This document shows, in pieces, positions 23,655 to 36,200 of a DNA stretch of 64,000 bases. The notes beneath the pieces were generated by a model that had not been told where the DNA came from, ran no database searches, and saw nothing but the letters and a program-made list of their open reading frames with translations. The stretch lies in assembly GCA_963457665.1 (NCBI GenBank), contig OY735206.1, forward strand, positions 51,425,368-51,489,367. Direction: 5' to 3'. The position numbers and the translations under genes were made by a program. This DNA comes from Thysanoteuthis rhombus. Lineage: Eukaryota; Mollusca; Cephalopoda; Oegopsida; Thysanoteuthidae. The stretch's first letter is position 1. Every line of letters begins with the position of its first letter.

Positions 23655-24080
23655 AATCACTGTATCCCTGCCAAGTGGGTTACAGATTTGTCTCTCTTTA
23701 AGTTTGTGCCCATCTGCTACGTGTGCATGTCACATTTTTGGGACTGCGACCATGAAAATTTGCAGGAATACACCACTAAAACCATCTCAAAATGTTTTAT
23801 TTCATTCTATTTTTTTTCAAGTGCTTCTTTTGGTTTCTTAAGTCATTTTGGACCAATCATGCCCAAATTATGTGCTGGCATGTTTTTTGATAATTTTTTA
23901 GATAATCAGGACACATGCAGACTATGGTAATCCATTTATGGGTGGTACGGATATTTTAGATATTTTTAGATAATCAGTTCTGGTACTTGTCTGGGCAAAA
24001 GTGATTCACTTATGCAAGGTACAGATATTATTTTAAATTTCTTACTATCAATTCATATTCCAGATACTTCTAATACATAT
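23655..24080 (+). repeat. Interspersed repeat, family 4, copy 2
   Basis: Ordered similarity to 16772-17150. The copy carries an internal duplication of the segment TTTTTAGATAATCAG...GGTACGGATATT (about 23887-23957 and 23965-24028), which is single in the other copy. Overlapping ORFs of 134 and 80 codons have no recognised domain. Confidence 0.6.
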
Positions 24081-25294
24081 TTAAAAGAAAAAAAGCTGTT
24101 CATTCAATAAGAATCTTTAGATTCTGCTCATGACTGTACAGGGAGTTATTGGAGATTCTTTTCAAATCACAAGTTGCTTAAATTTATTGTTACAAAATTG
24201 ATTTATTGATGTAAAACAGGGAATATCTCAGTGGTGTAAAAATGAATAGTCTTTTGGTTCAAGTTCTGAACAGACCTTGAAATGCTTTTTTGGAGATCAC
24301 TTTTTACTGGACAAATAAATTTCGAGAACCTATCTTTATTCAACCATTATAAGATTTATCCATATGAAAAGCAAAGAGAATACAATTTAAAAAGGCTTTC
24401 ATTCAGAAGTTTGGGGTGATTAATTGAACAATTTCATATTTTGGTTGTCATTTCTATGTTTGCTGATCTATTTTTCCAATTCTTTGAACAGTGGGAAATG
24501 TTTCAAATTGAATATTCCACTAAAATTTGCAAATAAAATTGCTAAAATGATTGTGTACAATGTGAGGATTTCAGCTAATGGCTTCATTTTGATTATCTTT
24601 CACCTGGACTTAATTTTTCTTGACAGTGAGCAAGAGTTTTTCTGTCCTTTCCATTTTAAAAGCTGAAAAAATAGTTTCATCTTACCAATATTTTTATGAG
24701 TATTGTTTTTACCACGGCATGACTTTTTATCAAAACCACTTCTTAATGAAATTATTTTTTTTTTAATTTTCAATTTAAATTAGACTAAAGATTGAATTTT
24801 AATTACAGAGGAAATTTTGGGGCATACTTACACTGTTTGAAAAAAAAATTAATTCTATATTTGAATTAGTAAAATTATCTTTATTTCATTCAAAATGAAA
24901 ATTCAAAAATTTGTCTCAATAAAAAGCCATTTTAATGTAATGACATTTTGATAAATAGTCTTCTTAACAACCCAGATTTATTAGTTATTAGATTAACTAA
25001 TCCAGCATATGCCCAGAGCTAGAGAAAGCAAGCTAGCTAACTACATTTTAGCAACTCAAATTCATATATTAGCTATTCCATTCCAACTACAAAGTAAAAA
25101 GAAAAAGGAATGGAAACTATAGGTTATGGACATGTCAAGATGCTAAATTTTTGAGCAAAACAAGTTTACATCATGACAAATTTACCCTTTATATGACCAA
25201 AATTTCGAACTACTAAAAAGTAAGAGAGTTGAATATACAAATTCAAATGGTTTTATTTTAATGAATATTTTCAAATTTGCAACGAAAATGATAT

Positions 25295-25370
25295 CAACCT
25301 TTATCTTTGTTTTAAGAGGCAACAACCTTTATCTTTGTTTTAAAAGGCAACAATCTTTATCTTTAACAAT
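25295..25370. repeat. 28-bp tandem repeat, 2.7 units
   Basis: CAACCTTTATCTTTGTTTTA plus an AGAGGCAA/AAAGGCAA spacer is repeated at 25295 and 25323, with a partial third unit from 25351. Confidence 0.9.
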
Positions 25371-27325
25371 TGCTCTTTAAGTGTTACAGCCAACATTAGT
25401 TATTTCTTTCTTTCTTCAATTTTTCTTGTTTTTCAAAATCATTATTCCATCCTAACACTTTTTCCAGTTCTCTTATCACCAAGTTACATGCTAAAGGTTT
25501 TTATTAATAACCTATCACTTCACATAGCAAGTGAAATGATAAATAAATGAATAAATAAATAGATAAAAAAGAAAAAACTGACTAGGCTTTCCGCATGCAT
25601 ACATCACACATCAAACATATATCAATCTTAAACCAGACAGAGTTTTCAAAAGTAAAACTTTTTATATCACCTACTTGGGAGAGACAATCTGTACTTATCT
25701 CTACTTTGTTATATATAATATTACTTTATGAAGAATATCGCACCAACTCAAACATTATCGGGAAATATATAATATGATTGAGTAGATAAACAATTGAACT
25801 GGAGTTTGAAATTGGCAAAGACAAATTCTTCTGGCAAGATTCAGAGATCAATATTGCTTAACACAATCAACTGCAAATCCGAAGTATCACTCAGCTAGTT
25901 AACAAAATATCTTGATATGGATAATTTTTCATTCAATGTCAAGATTTATTTTCAAGTAATATGATATATTTTCATCAATCAAAAAGATAAAATTTCACAA
26001 TGTGGAAATAGCATTAATTATTCATTGTGTTACATCAAATAGCCATTTTTGCTAAGAGCGCATAGCATTGTTTCCCTTTGATAAGAAAACTAATCAAAAG
26101 GTACAAACATCCCACCACAGCCCCCTGCAAATGTGAGTTCGCCACACAGGGCAGTTTTTCAGGCCTATGTTTTGAACTTAATTAGTTGAGAAAATTATAG
26201 TTCATTCAAATTTTCTTTTTTCTTTTTTTTGAAGTGGAAAATGTTTCTTATGACATTTGCAAGGTGATGTTACATGTTTTGTCTAAATCGATCATCAGTT
26301 CAAGTGTGCATAAAAGTGTTACAGATTTACTGAAAGTTTACTCTGGAACCAGCAGCAACAAGTACGTATGGGTGAGGGATGATACGACAACATTTATATC
26401 CAAGTAATTTGGATTGAACATCAGCAAATAAGGAATCTATAAGGTTTTGATAATAGTAATGCTTGATAAATTCTCAAGATAAATATATTTTCAGTAGTTG
26501 TAAAAAACGGAAGTAGTGGTGTTACTTTCAGGTTAATAAAATAAACTTTGTGATTCAGGGGAGATAATTTAAGAGATGATGCATAACTGCAAGAGAAATG
26601 CTGAAAAACCTTTTGTGGAAGAGATGATAGAAAATACACAAACTAGAAATAATAAATCACATACATTATGTATTCAGCACCACCAAGTAACCCCAATTGC
26701 CCCAAAAAATACTATGAAAGACTTAGTATGCAACTCTGATTATAATGGGTTAATTTCATTGAAATTTTATATCTTCTGTACTTTCAGCAGATTTTTCCAT
26801 GAAAGGACCAAAAAACTTTGTAAAATCATTCCGGCAAATCGAACAAAAGAAGGAAAATTCTAAAACTTTGAGTACTGATACACAAAGGTTCTGATAGAAT
26901 CAGTATTTTCATGCTCTAGCAATTTTAGTCTTGTGTATATGGGTTAGGAATTATTTTTCTTCTTAAAACTTTGCAGCAAGTCTATCAAGTCTCGATTTGA
27001 TGAGAAAGTAAAGCTTTTAAGAAAAAACTTAATTGGAGAAAGACTCAAACTGATGAAATGATTTTTGCTTAATATATTCTACTACTTACTTGTGAGAAAA
27101 AGAAATATAATTCAGAGTCAAACAGACAATATCATTTTGCTTATTATTCTCATATATAAGATGTTATCTATCTATATCTCTATATATTTTTTTTGTATGT
27201 GTGTGCAACACTTTACAATGATCCCAAGCAGAAGTGCTGGGGAGGGAACAACACTTTGATCCTAGGCAGTTATATATCGTACAACTAGTGACAAAAACAA
27301 ATATATTTCAGAAACAAACTGATGA

Positions 27326-27326
<1 letters not shown>

Positions 27327-27356
<30 letters not shown>

Positions 27357-27368
27357 ACACATATACCA
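27327..27368. repeat. (TA)n microsatellite
   Basis: Two TA runs separated by one phase break, ending in CACATATA. Confidence 0.9.
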
Positions 27369-28040
27369 GCATAGTACCCATAAAAAATGACATTTAATTA
27401 TCTGCAGTTCTGCTTAATATTGAAGTGTCTCTTGTCTGCCTATGATCAGAATGTAGTATCTAAATGCTTGCTGAAATGTGCTACACACTCACATAAAATA
27501 TATATATGTATGGATACTCATTGCATTTTATACAGGGATTTATATATTATACTTACTTGTGAGAAAGAGAAAAAAAATTAAAAGGAAAAAAAAGGTTAAA
27601 AATAAACATGCTTCAGTAGTATAAATTTTTCCCTCTGTAAATTTGAATAAACAAAATAATCCATTTTATCAAAAATAACCAATATTAAATAATAGCTAAA
27701 ATAAATTATGACTTATTTTTTCATGTTGAAAATATCGCCAGATTTAAAGGAGTTTTTTTCAAGAAAAATGGAAAAAAAAAAGAATTAGCGATACCATAGT
27801 TTAAAGGAACTTGGATTTTAGATCTCAAAAATATATGAAGTGATCTGTAGTGTGAAGAAAGAAAATTTTTACAAAATTAAACATGGATACTGCCGAAGAA
27901 AGAGAAGAGAAGAAAATATGTTCAGTTCAATAAAACTGTTTTTATAAAGATGCATTGGCCTGGAATAACTACCCCTCTAAACCACTTGCATAATTTTTAG
28001 TGACCAAAAAAAAAAGAAAAAAAAAAGCACTATTTCTTAC

Positions 28041-28134
28041 TTTGATATACTTGAACTTTTCTTCGTTTGAGATGACGGGCTAGTGCTATCTTTTTCCTTC
28101 TTCTTGTTGGGCATGTTTGTTACAGAAGAGAGAA
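28041..28134 (-). CDS. slo: BK channel linker exon (SSVTNMPNKKKEKD)
   Basis: This 94-nt exon has a CTATTCTTTCAG acceptor and a GTAAGA donor. It begins with TT completing a Val codon, has thirty full codons and ends with AA of a split Lys codon (phase 1 in, phase 2 out). The product reads LSSVTNMPNKKKEKDS and then TSPSSQTKKSSSIS, a basic, serine-rich, low-complexity linker of the kind expected between RCK1 and RCK2. Its phases agree with the exons on both sides, giving K-PTSPSKG across the downstream 25.8-kb intron. The serine/lysine composition suggests a flexible, possibly phosphorylated segment; that is inference. Confidence 0.9.
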
Positions 28135-30489
28135 CTGAAAGAATAGATAGAAACTAATTAAAGCAAATGGACAATATAGCATAATAGTCATAACTGATAA
28201 CAAGGACAAAAAACAAAACCACTCTTCAACTGAAACAAAGTTTAAATTTTCACTATTATAAACCAATGAAAAAAGATGAATGTGTCACAAAAAAATCTGT
28301 CAAAGACTTAAGAAATGAAATATTAAAAATGAAATTTTGAGACAAAAATAAGCACAATTAAGAAAAATAAAATAAGGGAAATTTTAAGCCTTTTTACAAA
28401 ATTGAAGCAAAGTACTAGATTTGCCACAGTAGATTTTAAACGGGCAACCTCAAAGTTACATTTTTATCATATTAAGAGAAAGAAAAAAGAATTTTTAACC
28501 TTGTCTTCGAATATGATGCTAATTCAAAAAATAATATATAATTCAGTATATGAATATTTTTTTCAGTATTCATTCTTGTTTCTGCAAATGTGAAATATAT
28601 TGAAAAATTGTGAATTTCATTGATTTAAATGATATAGTTACAACTCATTATACAAATGCTGTAGATTTAAATGGATATAGTTAATAACTAATTATACTAA
28701 TGCTGTTTTTTTTTTTTCAATATAATTTGGCATATATGTATCTTTTTCTTTGTTCTCACTTTAGTTTATATAAGCATTTACAAAAACAATACATGTGGGG
28801 TATTAAATACAATTGCACATTTGACTGACTTGAATAGATAGAATTTATACTAATTCTACGTAGCACAAATCATGAGTATGGCTTATGTAAATAATTATTC
28901 AGACTGAATGTACTAAACATTGACATTGCTGTGTTCAATACAAGAATACTTCCAGAATATCATATTATCAACTCTTATCAAAATAGTAATATGCTTCTAT
29001 AAATCAAATTTGTTCATCTTTGCCTTTTCACTTGTCTGCAATTAAAAAACTTTATAATTCAGACTGCTTCTGAAAACCAAGAAATCTTCAAATCTAACAT
29101 AATAAGAAAGCTCTACAGTTGAGAAAAAATGAATTTAAATTCTGCAATTAAAGTTTAGATCAAGTTGGTGTTAATGTAAAATGAATATTACTTTGAAATT
29201 AGGTGACTTGAACAAATTACTCAATGTTCATCAACGATCGTCTTGTGCTTCAAGAGGAGTTTTCATAATGAGGTTATAGTTTTCCTAAGCAACACATCTT
29301 AATCAGCAAGTGCTGTTAATCTAGCATTAGACTTTGTGACCTGCAGTTCAACATTTCATTACTAAACCATATCATCAAATATTCTGTTGAAATTAAGGAG
29401 ATGTTTTTGAATCAGCTAAGTTAATAGTTTTGATGTCCTATGAAGAAATGAAATTGAACTTAACAGAAGCTTTTTTTTTTCCCCCTAAGTGGCTAAAAAA
29501 TGAATAGGATGTTTCTGAACTATCTTAACATTAAGATAAAATCGACAGGATTTCATTTTCTTTCTCAAGTTAAAATCATCCTTCAAAATTTACTCAATGG
29601 CTTTTTATAGATCAGAGAAAATATTTCTCTATACCTTTAATTCAATGTGATGAAAGTTGTAGAAGAATATTTTGTTTCATTTAATGAAGAAATGGTTACC
29701 AAAAGGTAGTCATTCACATAAAGTTGAAGAAATTATTTTGAAACTAAAGTTTCAAAATTCCCATATGAATTCAGCCTTGCTTTGAAAGTTTCAAAGAATT
29801 CTTTTCTATTGTATTATGTGACAAAACAATAACTATATAAATAGGCAATACAACATCAGAATGAGACAATGGAGCACAGTTGTTTTAGGCACTGCCATTT
29901 GGGTGCAGTTCTTTGGCCACAAGGCGTTTTATCATTATCCCATTTGGTAACAGACATTTTGATGTTAAGAATCTTTTTTGAAAACTCATTTCTATTTTAC
30001 ATATATTGAAGAGTTGATACACAAAGTAACATTTCAACTCACTATCAGCTTGGCTGGGTTTGTTGAAAAATTGAACAAATCCATTATGCACAAATTTTTA
30101 TTTACCGCATATCATTAATACTACTTCAGCCATCATATGCATGATTGAAAAGTATTTAGTTAAAAAGATGGCAAAGGAACAAAACATCTGAAGCAGCGCA
30201 CACATAGCGAACACAACTGAGACAAAGGAAGAACTCAGATGTCACCTGTTAGCAGGAATAGTTTGAGCTAACAGTTGAATATGGTTTAGTAGTTGAGTAG
30301 TGTAGTTCAGAAGTTGAGAGAAGAATCATACAATCTGCAACAAAAGCATCAAATTTCGAAGTAAACCATTTTAAAGTATGCTGAATCCAATAAGAGAAAG
30401 GGGCAACCGATCAGACAATTTATGGTCAAATCATTTGTTCAAAATATCTTATTTTATCATAACTTTGCATTTCCATCTTGACATGTATA
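28135..30489. other. Start (3' end in gene sense) of 28-kb slo intron
   Basis: AT-rich. A small less AT-rich patch at 29885-29950 was not classified. No supported gene. Confidence 0.6.
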
Positions 30490-32230
30490 CATATATGATC
30501 ATTTCCTCACATATCAGCAAGTTCCTTAGCAGAGGCAAAGCTCAGTGAGCTATCACTGAACATCTTTGCACTTACAGCGGCCTCTGCAAATGACCTCACA
30601 GATAATTTAGTTGCAAGACTGATCCTTTGGTAAGGTTGATCAAGTGTGGTTGCCATGTTGAGTCACTGTGTATCCCATGTTTCCTGTACATGGCAAAAAC
30701 AAATCTTCCAATCTCATGTAGCACAACCTTACATCAAAGTTTAGCATGCCGATTTTCTCCCTTTTCTATGGGAGAATGGCTGAAAATCACACCCTGAAAC
30801 ATCATGTATGCCCTTGCTTTTTGGACTGCCAAGCTTATTACAGATATCATGGACATTTATCTGTAGTTCTTCTCAACCCCCCAAACCAATAACTACTCCA
30901 AATTCAATCTTTCAAAGAACATCATAACATAGACCACTACATCAGTGTTGACTTTTCTTGTTAGGGCCTTCTTGTATCCTTTTCCAAAATGATCAGGGTG
31001 AAACACCAGCCTAATTACAAGGAACAGCCCATCATGTGTGTTTTCATCATTTGAGAAGATAATTGGTGAATATACTAATGGTTTTTGTCCTGTGCTCATA
31101 CGCTGAATTCATAAGACTAAGAAGTTGAAAGGCTTCTTTATTTTCTAGTTCTCTGGTATAAGGATAACCGGTAAGACACGTCTCTCCATAGATCCCTTTC
31201 CTTGTCCATAGAACTCACACACACCTTGTTTCAAGCTATTATCAAAGTATCCATCCCATTCCAAATCAATTCCGTCAACTGTCAGCTGGGTCACTAGGTA
31301 TGGATAAAAAATATTGTCAGAATATCTGAGACAGCAAGGCTGATTTTCATGACAGGAGAATTCCTCAAAGACTCTTACTTAGACCTGACAAGATATCTAG
31401 AGTCTTGAAAGCAAGGAACAATCATATTTTACAGATCAAAGTTGTGTTTGAGATATTATCATCACTCTGGAGGATGGTAACCTGAATATTTTGAACTGAT
31501 TTCTCTACTATTGTATCACTCAGATATTTGCTTGAATCTTTTAATCTCTCATCAGTGAATAGTTAGTACTGCTTGGTTCTGGTTTCCTAAATCATGTAAA
31601 GCTCCTGTGCTGTTGCAGCTGCTATGAAAGCCTTGGTATCCAAGGTAAACAGCTCTTTGCTGTCAACAGTAAAGGGTTCCAGATATCTTGGAAAATGGTC
31701 ATTAGCGCTTTTACATCTTTCTGAAAGCTAGAGTCTATTTCAGAATGCTTTGCCTTGATCTCGGAGGTCATCATCATTGAACTTCCAGCATTCTTACTAC
31801 TACTGGACTAGCCACCTCTGAAATGCCTGTGGACTGTCAAGGAGGCCTACAACTCCTCCACTCTTTTTGATTACTTCATTCATCTGCTCCTGTGCCTGAT
31901 CTGCGGCTATTGAACTGTAATTGGATGGTTTATGAACAATAATTACCCTTTAGTGGACCCCTCGTAAAAGGATGAATGATCTTTTTCTAATCTGACCACA
32001 TACAGTCAATCACCTGGTATAGTTGGTATTATCCAGGGCAAAGACCCACACAGCCATCAGCTGGAGAATCCAAACTAATAGCTTGAAGTCACCAGCTCTG
32101 AATAAAGAAACAGAGGCATGAGACACTGCTTTCATGCTTACTCCACTCACTGAAGGTGAGGCTGTCAGAATTGGTTTCAATGTATGCTTCATTTACCATC
32201 TGACAGAGTTCTCAATATAGCTGGAGTGAT
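30490..32230 (-). pseudogene. Fossil copy of a multicopy PIN/FEN-like-domain repeat gene
   Basis: Minus-strand pieces in order recall a large uncharacterised protein family that occurs in many copies in cephalopod and other invertebrate genomes. They are VWVFALDNTNYTRWL (family FALDHTHYSRWLPVHIRDM), NYSSIAADQAQEQMNEVIKK then GGVVGLLDSP (family FSSIALDQAHEQNN..VK..GG.VGLTENP), SLKQGVCEFYGQGKGSMERR (family DSLK..TREKRGKG..RRV), EENTHD-like NDENTHDGLFL, and KKALTRKVNTDVVVY (family EEADTR...VRTVDTDVVVL), then VHDICNKLGSPKARA (family AHDIA..LGP.KA.A). The EEADTR...DTDVV pattern is PIN/FEN-nuclease-like. The copy is old and broken many times. Its ends and mobility class are unknown. Confidence 0.75.
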
Positions 32231-32778
32231 CTGATGACAAAGTGGGAATGTGCCAGATGATAATACTTGAATATGGTATCTGCTCCAGTAGATGTAGTCA
32301 TCTCTGTCTGCACAAGGGCTGTTGTCCACAGTCTCTAAGCAATTTTACAAAATTGAATCTTATGTGCACACTACCCATTATAACAAAAATTTTCTTTTTC
32401 TTTTCAACTGAACACTCAAGACACTCCTTTTTGTAATTAAAATCAATCAAAAGGTTATTGCTCTATGAAACTTTTCTTTCGTTAATTTGATTTTTAAATG
32501 CATTAATAAATATGATTTTTAAAATATGATATAAAACCCATAAATATTAATCATATTTGGATTAATACTTTAAATCAAAATTTTATGCATTTTAAAAGAT
32601 CCTTGAAAAAGGTATTGTTATACATTCTGGTGCAAGTTTAATGTATGTTTACAAGAAAATAAAGACGCTCATCAAATAGGGGGATCATGTATCAAATAAA
32701 TGTCTTATGTTTTGACCTCCACACATAGACTAGAAGAGATTAGTTGTTAGGTATTTTTAGTTTCAAAATTAAATACAA

Positions 32779-33204
32779 ATGTTACCTAGTGTACCTAACC
32801 AAGAGACAGACCAGACAGACCCGAAAATTGAGAACCATGCAATGTGCACATGAAAGAATAATGCAGGGCCTCACATGGAGAGACCACAAGACAGCACAGT
32901 ACATCCGAGAAAAGACAAGACTTAGGGACATCATAGAATCCATTAAAAATCTCAAATGGCGGTGGGCTGGCCATGTTGCAAGAATGGCAGACAATCGATG
33001 GACATCACGACTCACAACATGGATCCCCCAAGACCACATACGCAACTGAGGCCGACAAAGCGTTAGATGGAGAGACAAACTAGATAAGTTCAGGAAATAC
33101 TGGCTCCGTGACGCCCATGATAGGGAAGTGTGGCAAATCCTGGGGAAGGTTTATGTCCAACGACGGACGCTAAAAGGCTGATGATGATGATGTTACCTAG
33201 TGTA
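32779..33204 (+). mobile_element. RTE-like LINE 3' end with perfect 15-bp target duplication, copy 2
   Basis: The insert (32794-33189) is flanked by the perfect direct repeat ATGTTACCTAGTGTA (32779-32793 and 33190-33204). Its open 3' ORF reads LTKRQTRQTRKLRTMQCAHE, IMQGLTWRDHKTAQYIREKT, then WRWAGHVARMADNRWTSRLT and TWIPQDHIRN before a stop; the next segment (WRDKLDKFRKYWLRDAHD) continues in frame beyond that stop. These match the C-terminus of RTE-class LINE ORFs (MERxMLGxxxRDHxRN..IRxxT...KWRWAGHxARMxDNRW). It ends AAAAGGCTGATGATGATG. It is the best preserved and probably youngest copy, 5'-truncated at Leu-Thr-Lys. Confidence 0.92.
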
Positions 33205-36200
33205 TCAACTCTTTAATTTGAAAATATGTAGTATAAAGACCAATTTTCAAAATCATTCTTCCAAGTGCCAAGACACGTTGTCAAATGGGCTAGGTGCCCA
33301 AACAACTGTGCCAAAACCTACACTGCGGTTAATTTTCATAGGTTTTCATAGAAGATTCTGCATTTGATAATAGTAATGTTATAGGAAAAACATGTCTGAC
33401 TGGAAAAATAGCCTAAGAATTGAAGAATTGAACAAATAAGAAGTTAAGCAATAAATAAATTGAACAGTGAGATGCTTTCTTTCAGTTAAGAAATAATTAA
33501 ATCATTAAAGCAGATCATCTTAAAAAATAACAATAAAAGATTTATCAAGTTTATTTCTATTTGTAAAAATTGTAATTGGGGAAGCTATTTAAACAGATTT
33601 GAGATCAATTCCATCATCTTCGGAAGAAAATTATAAAAAAAACAATAAAAATGAAAGAGATATGTTCAAAATAGCAGCTTCAGTAAAATTTTAAAGTCAA
33701 ACTGCAAAATTCTGTGGTTGCTTGCAGGTATTTAATTTCCATGTGGTACAAATCTTGAGAATAATTGAAGAGAAGACACTCATTCAAGAAAGTCTTTATG
33801 CAAAAAGGTTGGAAAACAATGCCTGAAAATGAATTTAGTAAAGATAGAATAAACACACATATCAAGGTTTGTCAATAATTCATACATTTACATAGTCTAA
33901 ATAAATAAAATCAAATGACATAAATCCTCAGTTTCCTCTTATTGAAAGTAAGATAATTGTCCAACTAAATTATTTTTTCCCTCCATTTTTCAGATGGGTT
34001 TCCAGTCAGTTTGAAAATTTTGTAGCTGAGACTGCACAGTAATTTTCAATGAAGCTTACATTCAGAATGATAAGCATATATTCTTCATTAGTTGCTCATA
34101 TACACCAAGATCTGCAAAATGATCCAATGAAGACCCAAGATAAGATAATCAAATTTTTTTTAACTTCATTGTTTAATTGATTGTACTGTCTTAACAGAGT
34201 TTCTGCAATCAAATTTTAATTAGTTCTTCAAAGTGATTTAAGCAAGCATTAACTGGAAAGAAAATATCTGATCTGAAAATTACAGAGGATATTTTGGTAC
34301 ACCTGAGGAAGGCCGAAAAATGGATTGGCCAAAATTTTGAGGTAGCAATAAAAATAATGAGTTCAATATCTAAACAACTCTTGAAAAACTCATAATTTCA
34401 TTTGGTAGCTTTAGTCTTTTTTTGAGAGAAGATCAACATTCATTACTTGAATGATGCAATAGAAATTTAGCTTGAAACAATAAAATTTGAGGTTGATATT
34501 GTTTTCTTACACTTTATATTATACACTCCTCATTTTCAACCACTTTACGTTTGATTCTCGTACCTGAAGAAACTTCAAGCTTATATATTTGTTCTTCATA
34601 GCTCTGCTAATTGATGTTTTCACTTCCTTTTTAGAACCAATCAATACATTTAATATTGATCTTTTTTCATGATTTACAAATATTACATTTTATTTTTATT
34701 TTATCTCTAATCATTGATTCAGAACCTTGAATGAGGAATCACTATCATGTTATTTAGTTGGGATTTAAAAAACAATTTGTCAGTTAAGTCTTGAAACTGA
34801 TGATAACAATTGTATAACTTTGAGACTTTTGAAACTTAATCAATAAATTAAAAGATTTTCTCTAAAATTTATTATATTTGTTGTCCAAAGAATGTTTACT
34901 TGATTTCAGGCAATGTATTCTTCTCGCTTCAGTCACAATTATCTTTGTTTTCAATGTTTCAGTATCAGGATCTGGTGAACTGAACGCTTTGTATTTTGCA
35001 TGCCATCTTTTAAAAAGTCGAGAGGGGTAATGTCTGGTCAACATGATGAAAAGACTTTATACATACCCTGTATGTTCTGTGCATTGTTTATATTCAGAAA
35101 AAAATGCATTTATACGGGATAGAAATATGAAAATATTATGACACATAGCATCAATTAACAAGAATTTCAATGTAAAATTAAAATCAGCAGAAATAAACAG
35201 CACATCAAGTTATACAATAGTAAATGGTTGATTAAAACATATCAAGTTGTAAGGTCAATATTTGTGAATGTAAAAGTGTACAAAAAACCTATGCAAATCT
35301 TTTTTATTCTTGAAATAAATAGAGAAAACTAAAAACTTTTGTATTAAAAACTCAGGAAAGGGAAAAATGAAATCAATCATTTGAAAACATTTAAATAGAT
35401 TTTTTAAAAACATTATATGAATTACAAAAAATTTAATTTGTGGTTAAACAATATTTCAAAGTGATTTATAAATATTCATTGTATCAATTTTAACTTGATA
35501 CCTTCAGTGCGAAATTTTTTTCCTTCGCACTTGATAGGTGAAGTAGTGAAAATGTTATTTAATGTCTTTTCATGTTGAATGTGTGAATAATGTTCTTTCA
35601 ACTTTTCAATTATATTTATAAACATGTAAATTTGAATAAGAAATTATCAATGATTGATATAAAAAGTATATTCTAGAAACAAATGACTATATCTTAGAAT
35701 TATCAATTACATCAACAACAAACAGATTATCTTTCTGGAAATATTGAAGAAATAGTATACCTTCTAGGATATTTAATTATGTATATTGAAAGGAATCTTT
35801 ATCCAAGCTAAAACAGCCATTACAATTACATTCTCTGATAATAGTTATAGTTTTGCCAGTTGATAATTTTTATCCCTAAAAGTAACAATCATTATAAGTC
35901 AGATATCAGGTTTCTTTTATGTAATAGATAGACAGTTCTATCCACTTATGAATTATTTTGTTCTAATTGAAAGATCAAAGTTGGAGATCGGCACTGACCT
36001 CAGATGAAAGTAGATACTAATTTGTACGTATTTTTTGTGTTTCTTTCTATGTAAAAGAATGAATAAGTTGTATGCATTTCCTTTAAAGCAAAATGCGCAT
36101 TTTTATTTCTTGAATCTTCAAATGTTTAAAAATAAATTAATTTGTTTTCTATTAGATAACAAACATTTCCTATTCTTATTTTTAATTCAGTATGATTGAG

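Larger units (their letters stand above)
24081..28040. other. Intronic sequence up to slo exon 28041-28134
   Basis: Contains a 28-bp tandem repeat (25295-25370) and a TA tract at 27327-27368. No supported gene. Confidence 0.65.

Noticed and set aside
32010-32192. Stand-alone small protein of 60 residues
   Set aside because: It is one piece of the decayed PIN-like repeat gene on the same strand.
34862-35044. 60-residue Lys/Arg-rich minus-strand ORF that looks protein-like
   Set aside because: No recognised family and no splice sites in the phase required for a slo exon; kept only as unexplained.
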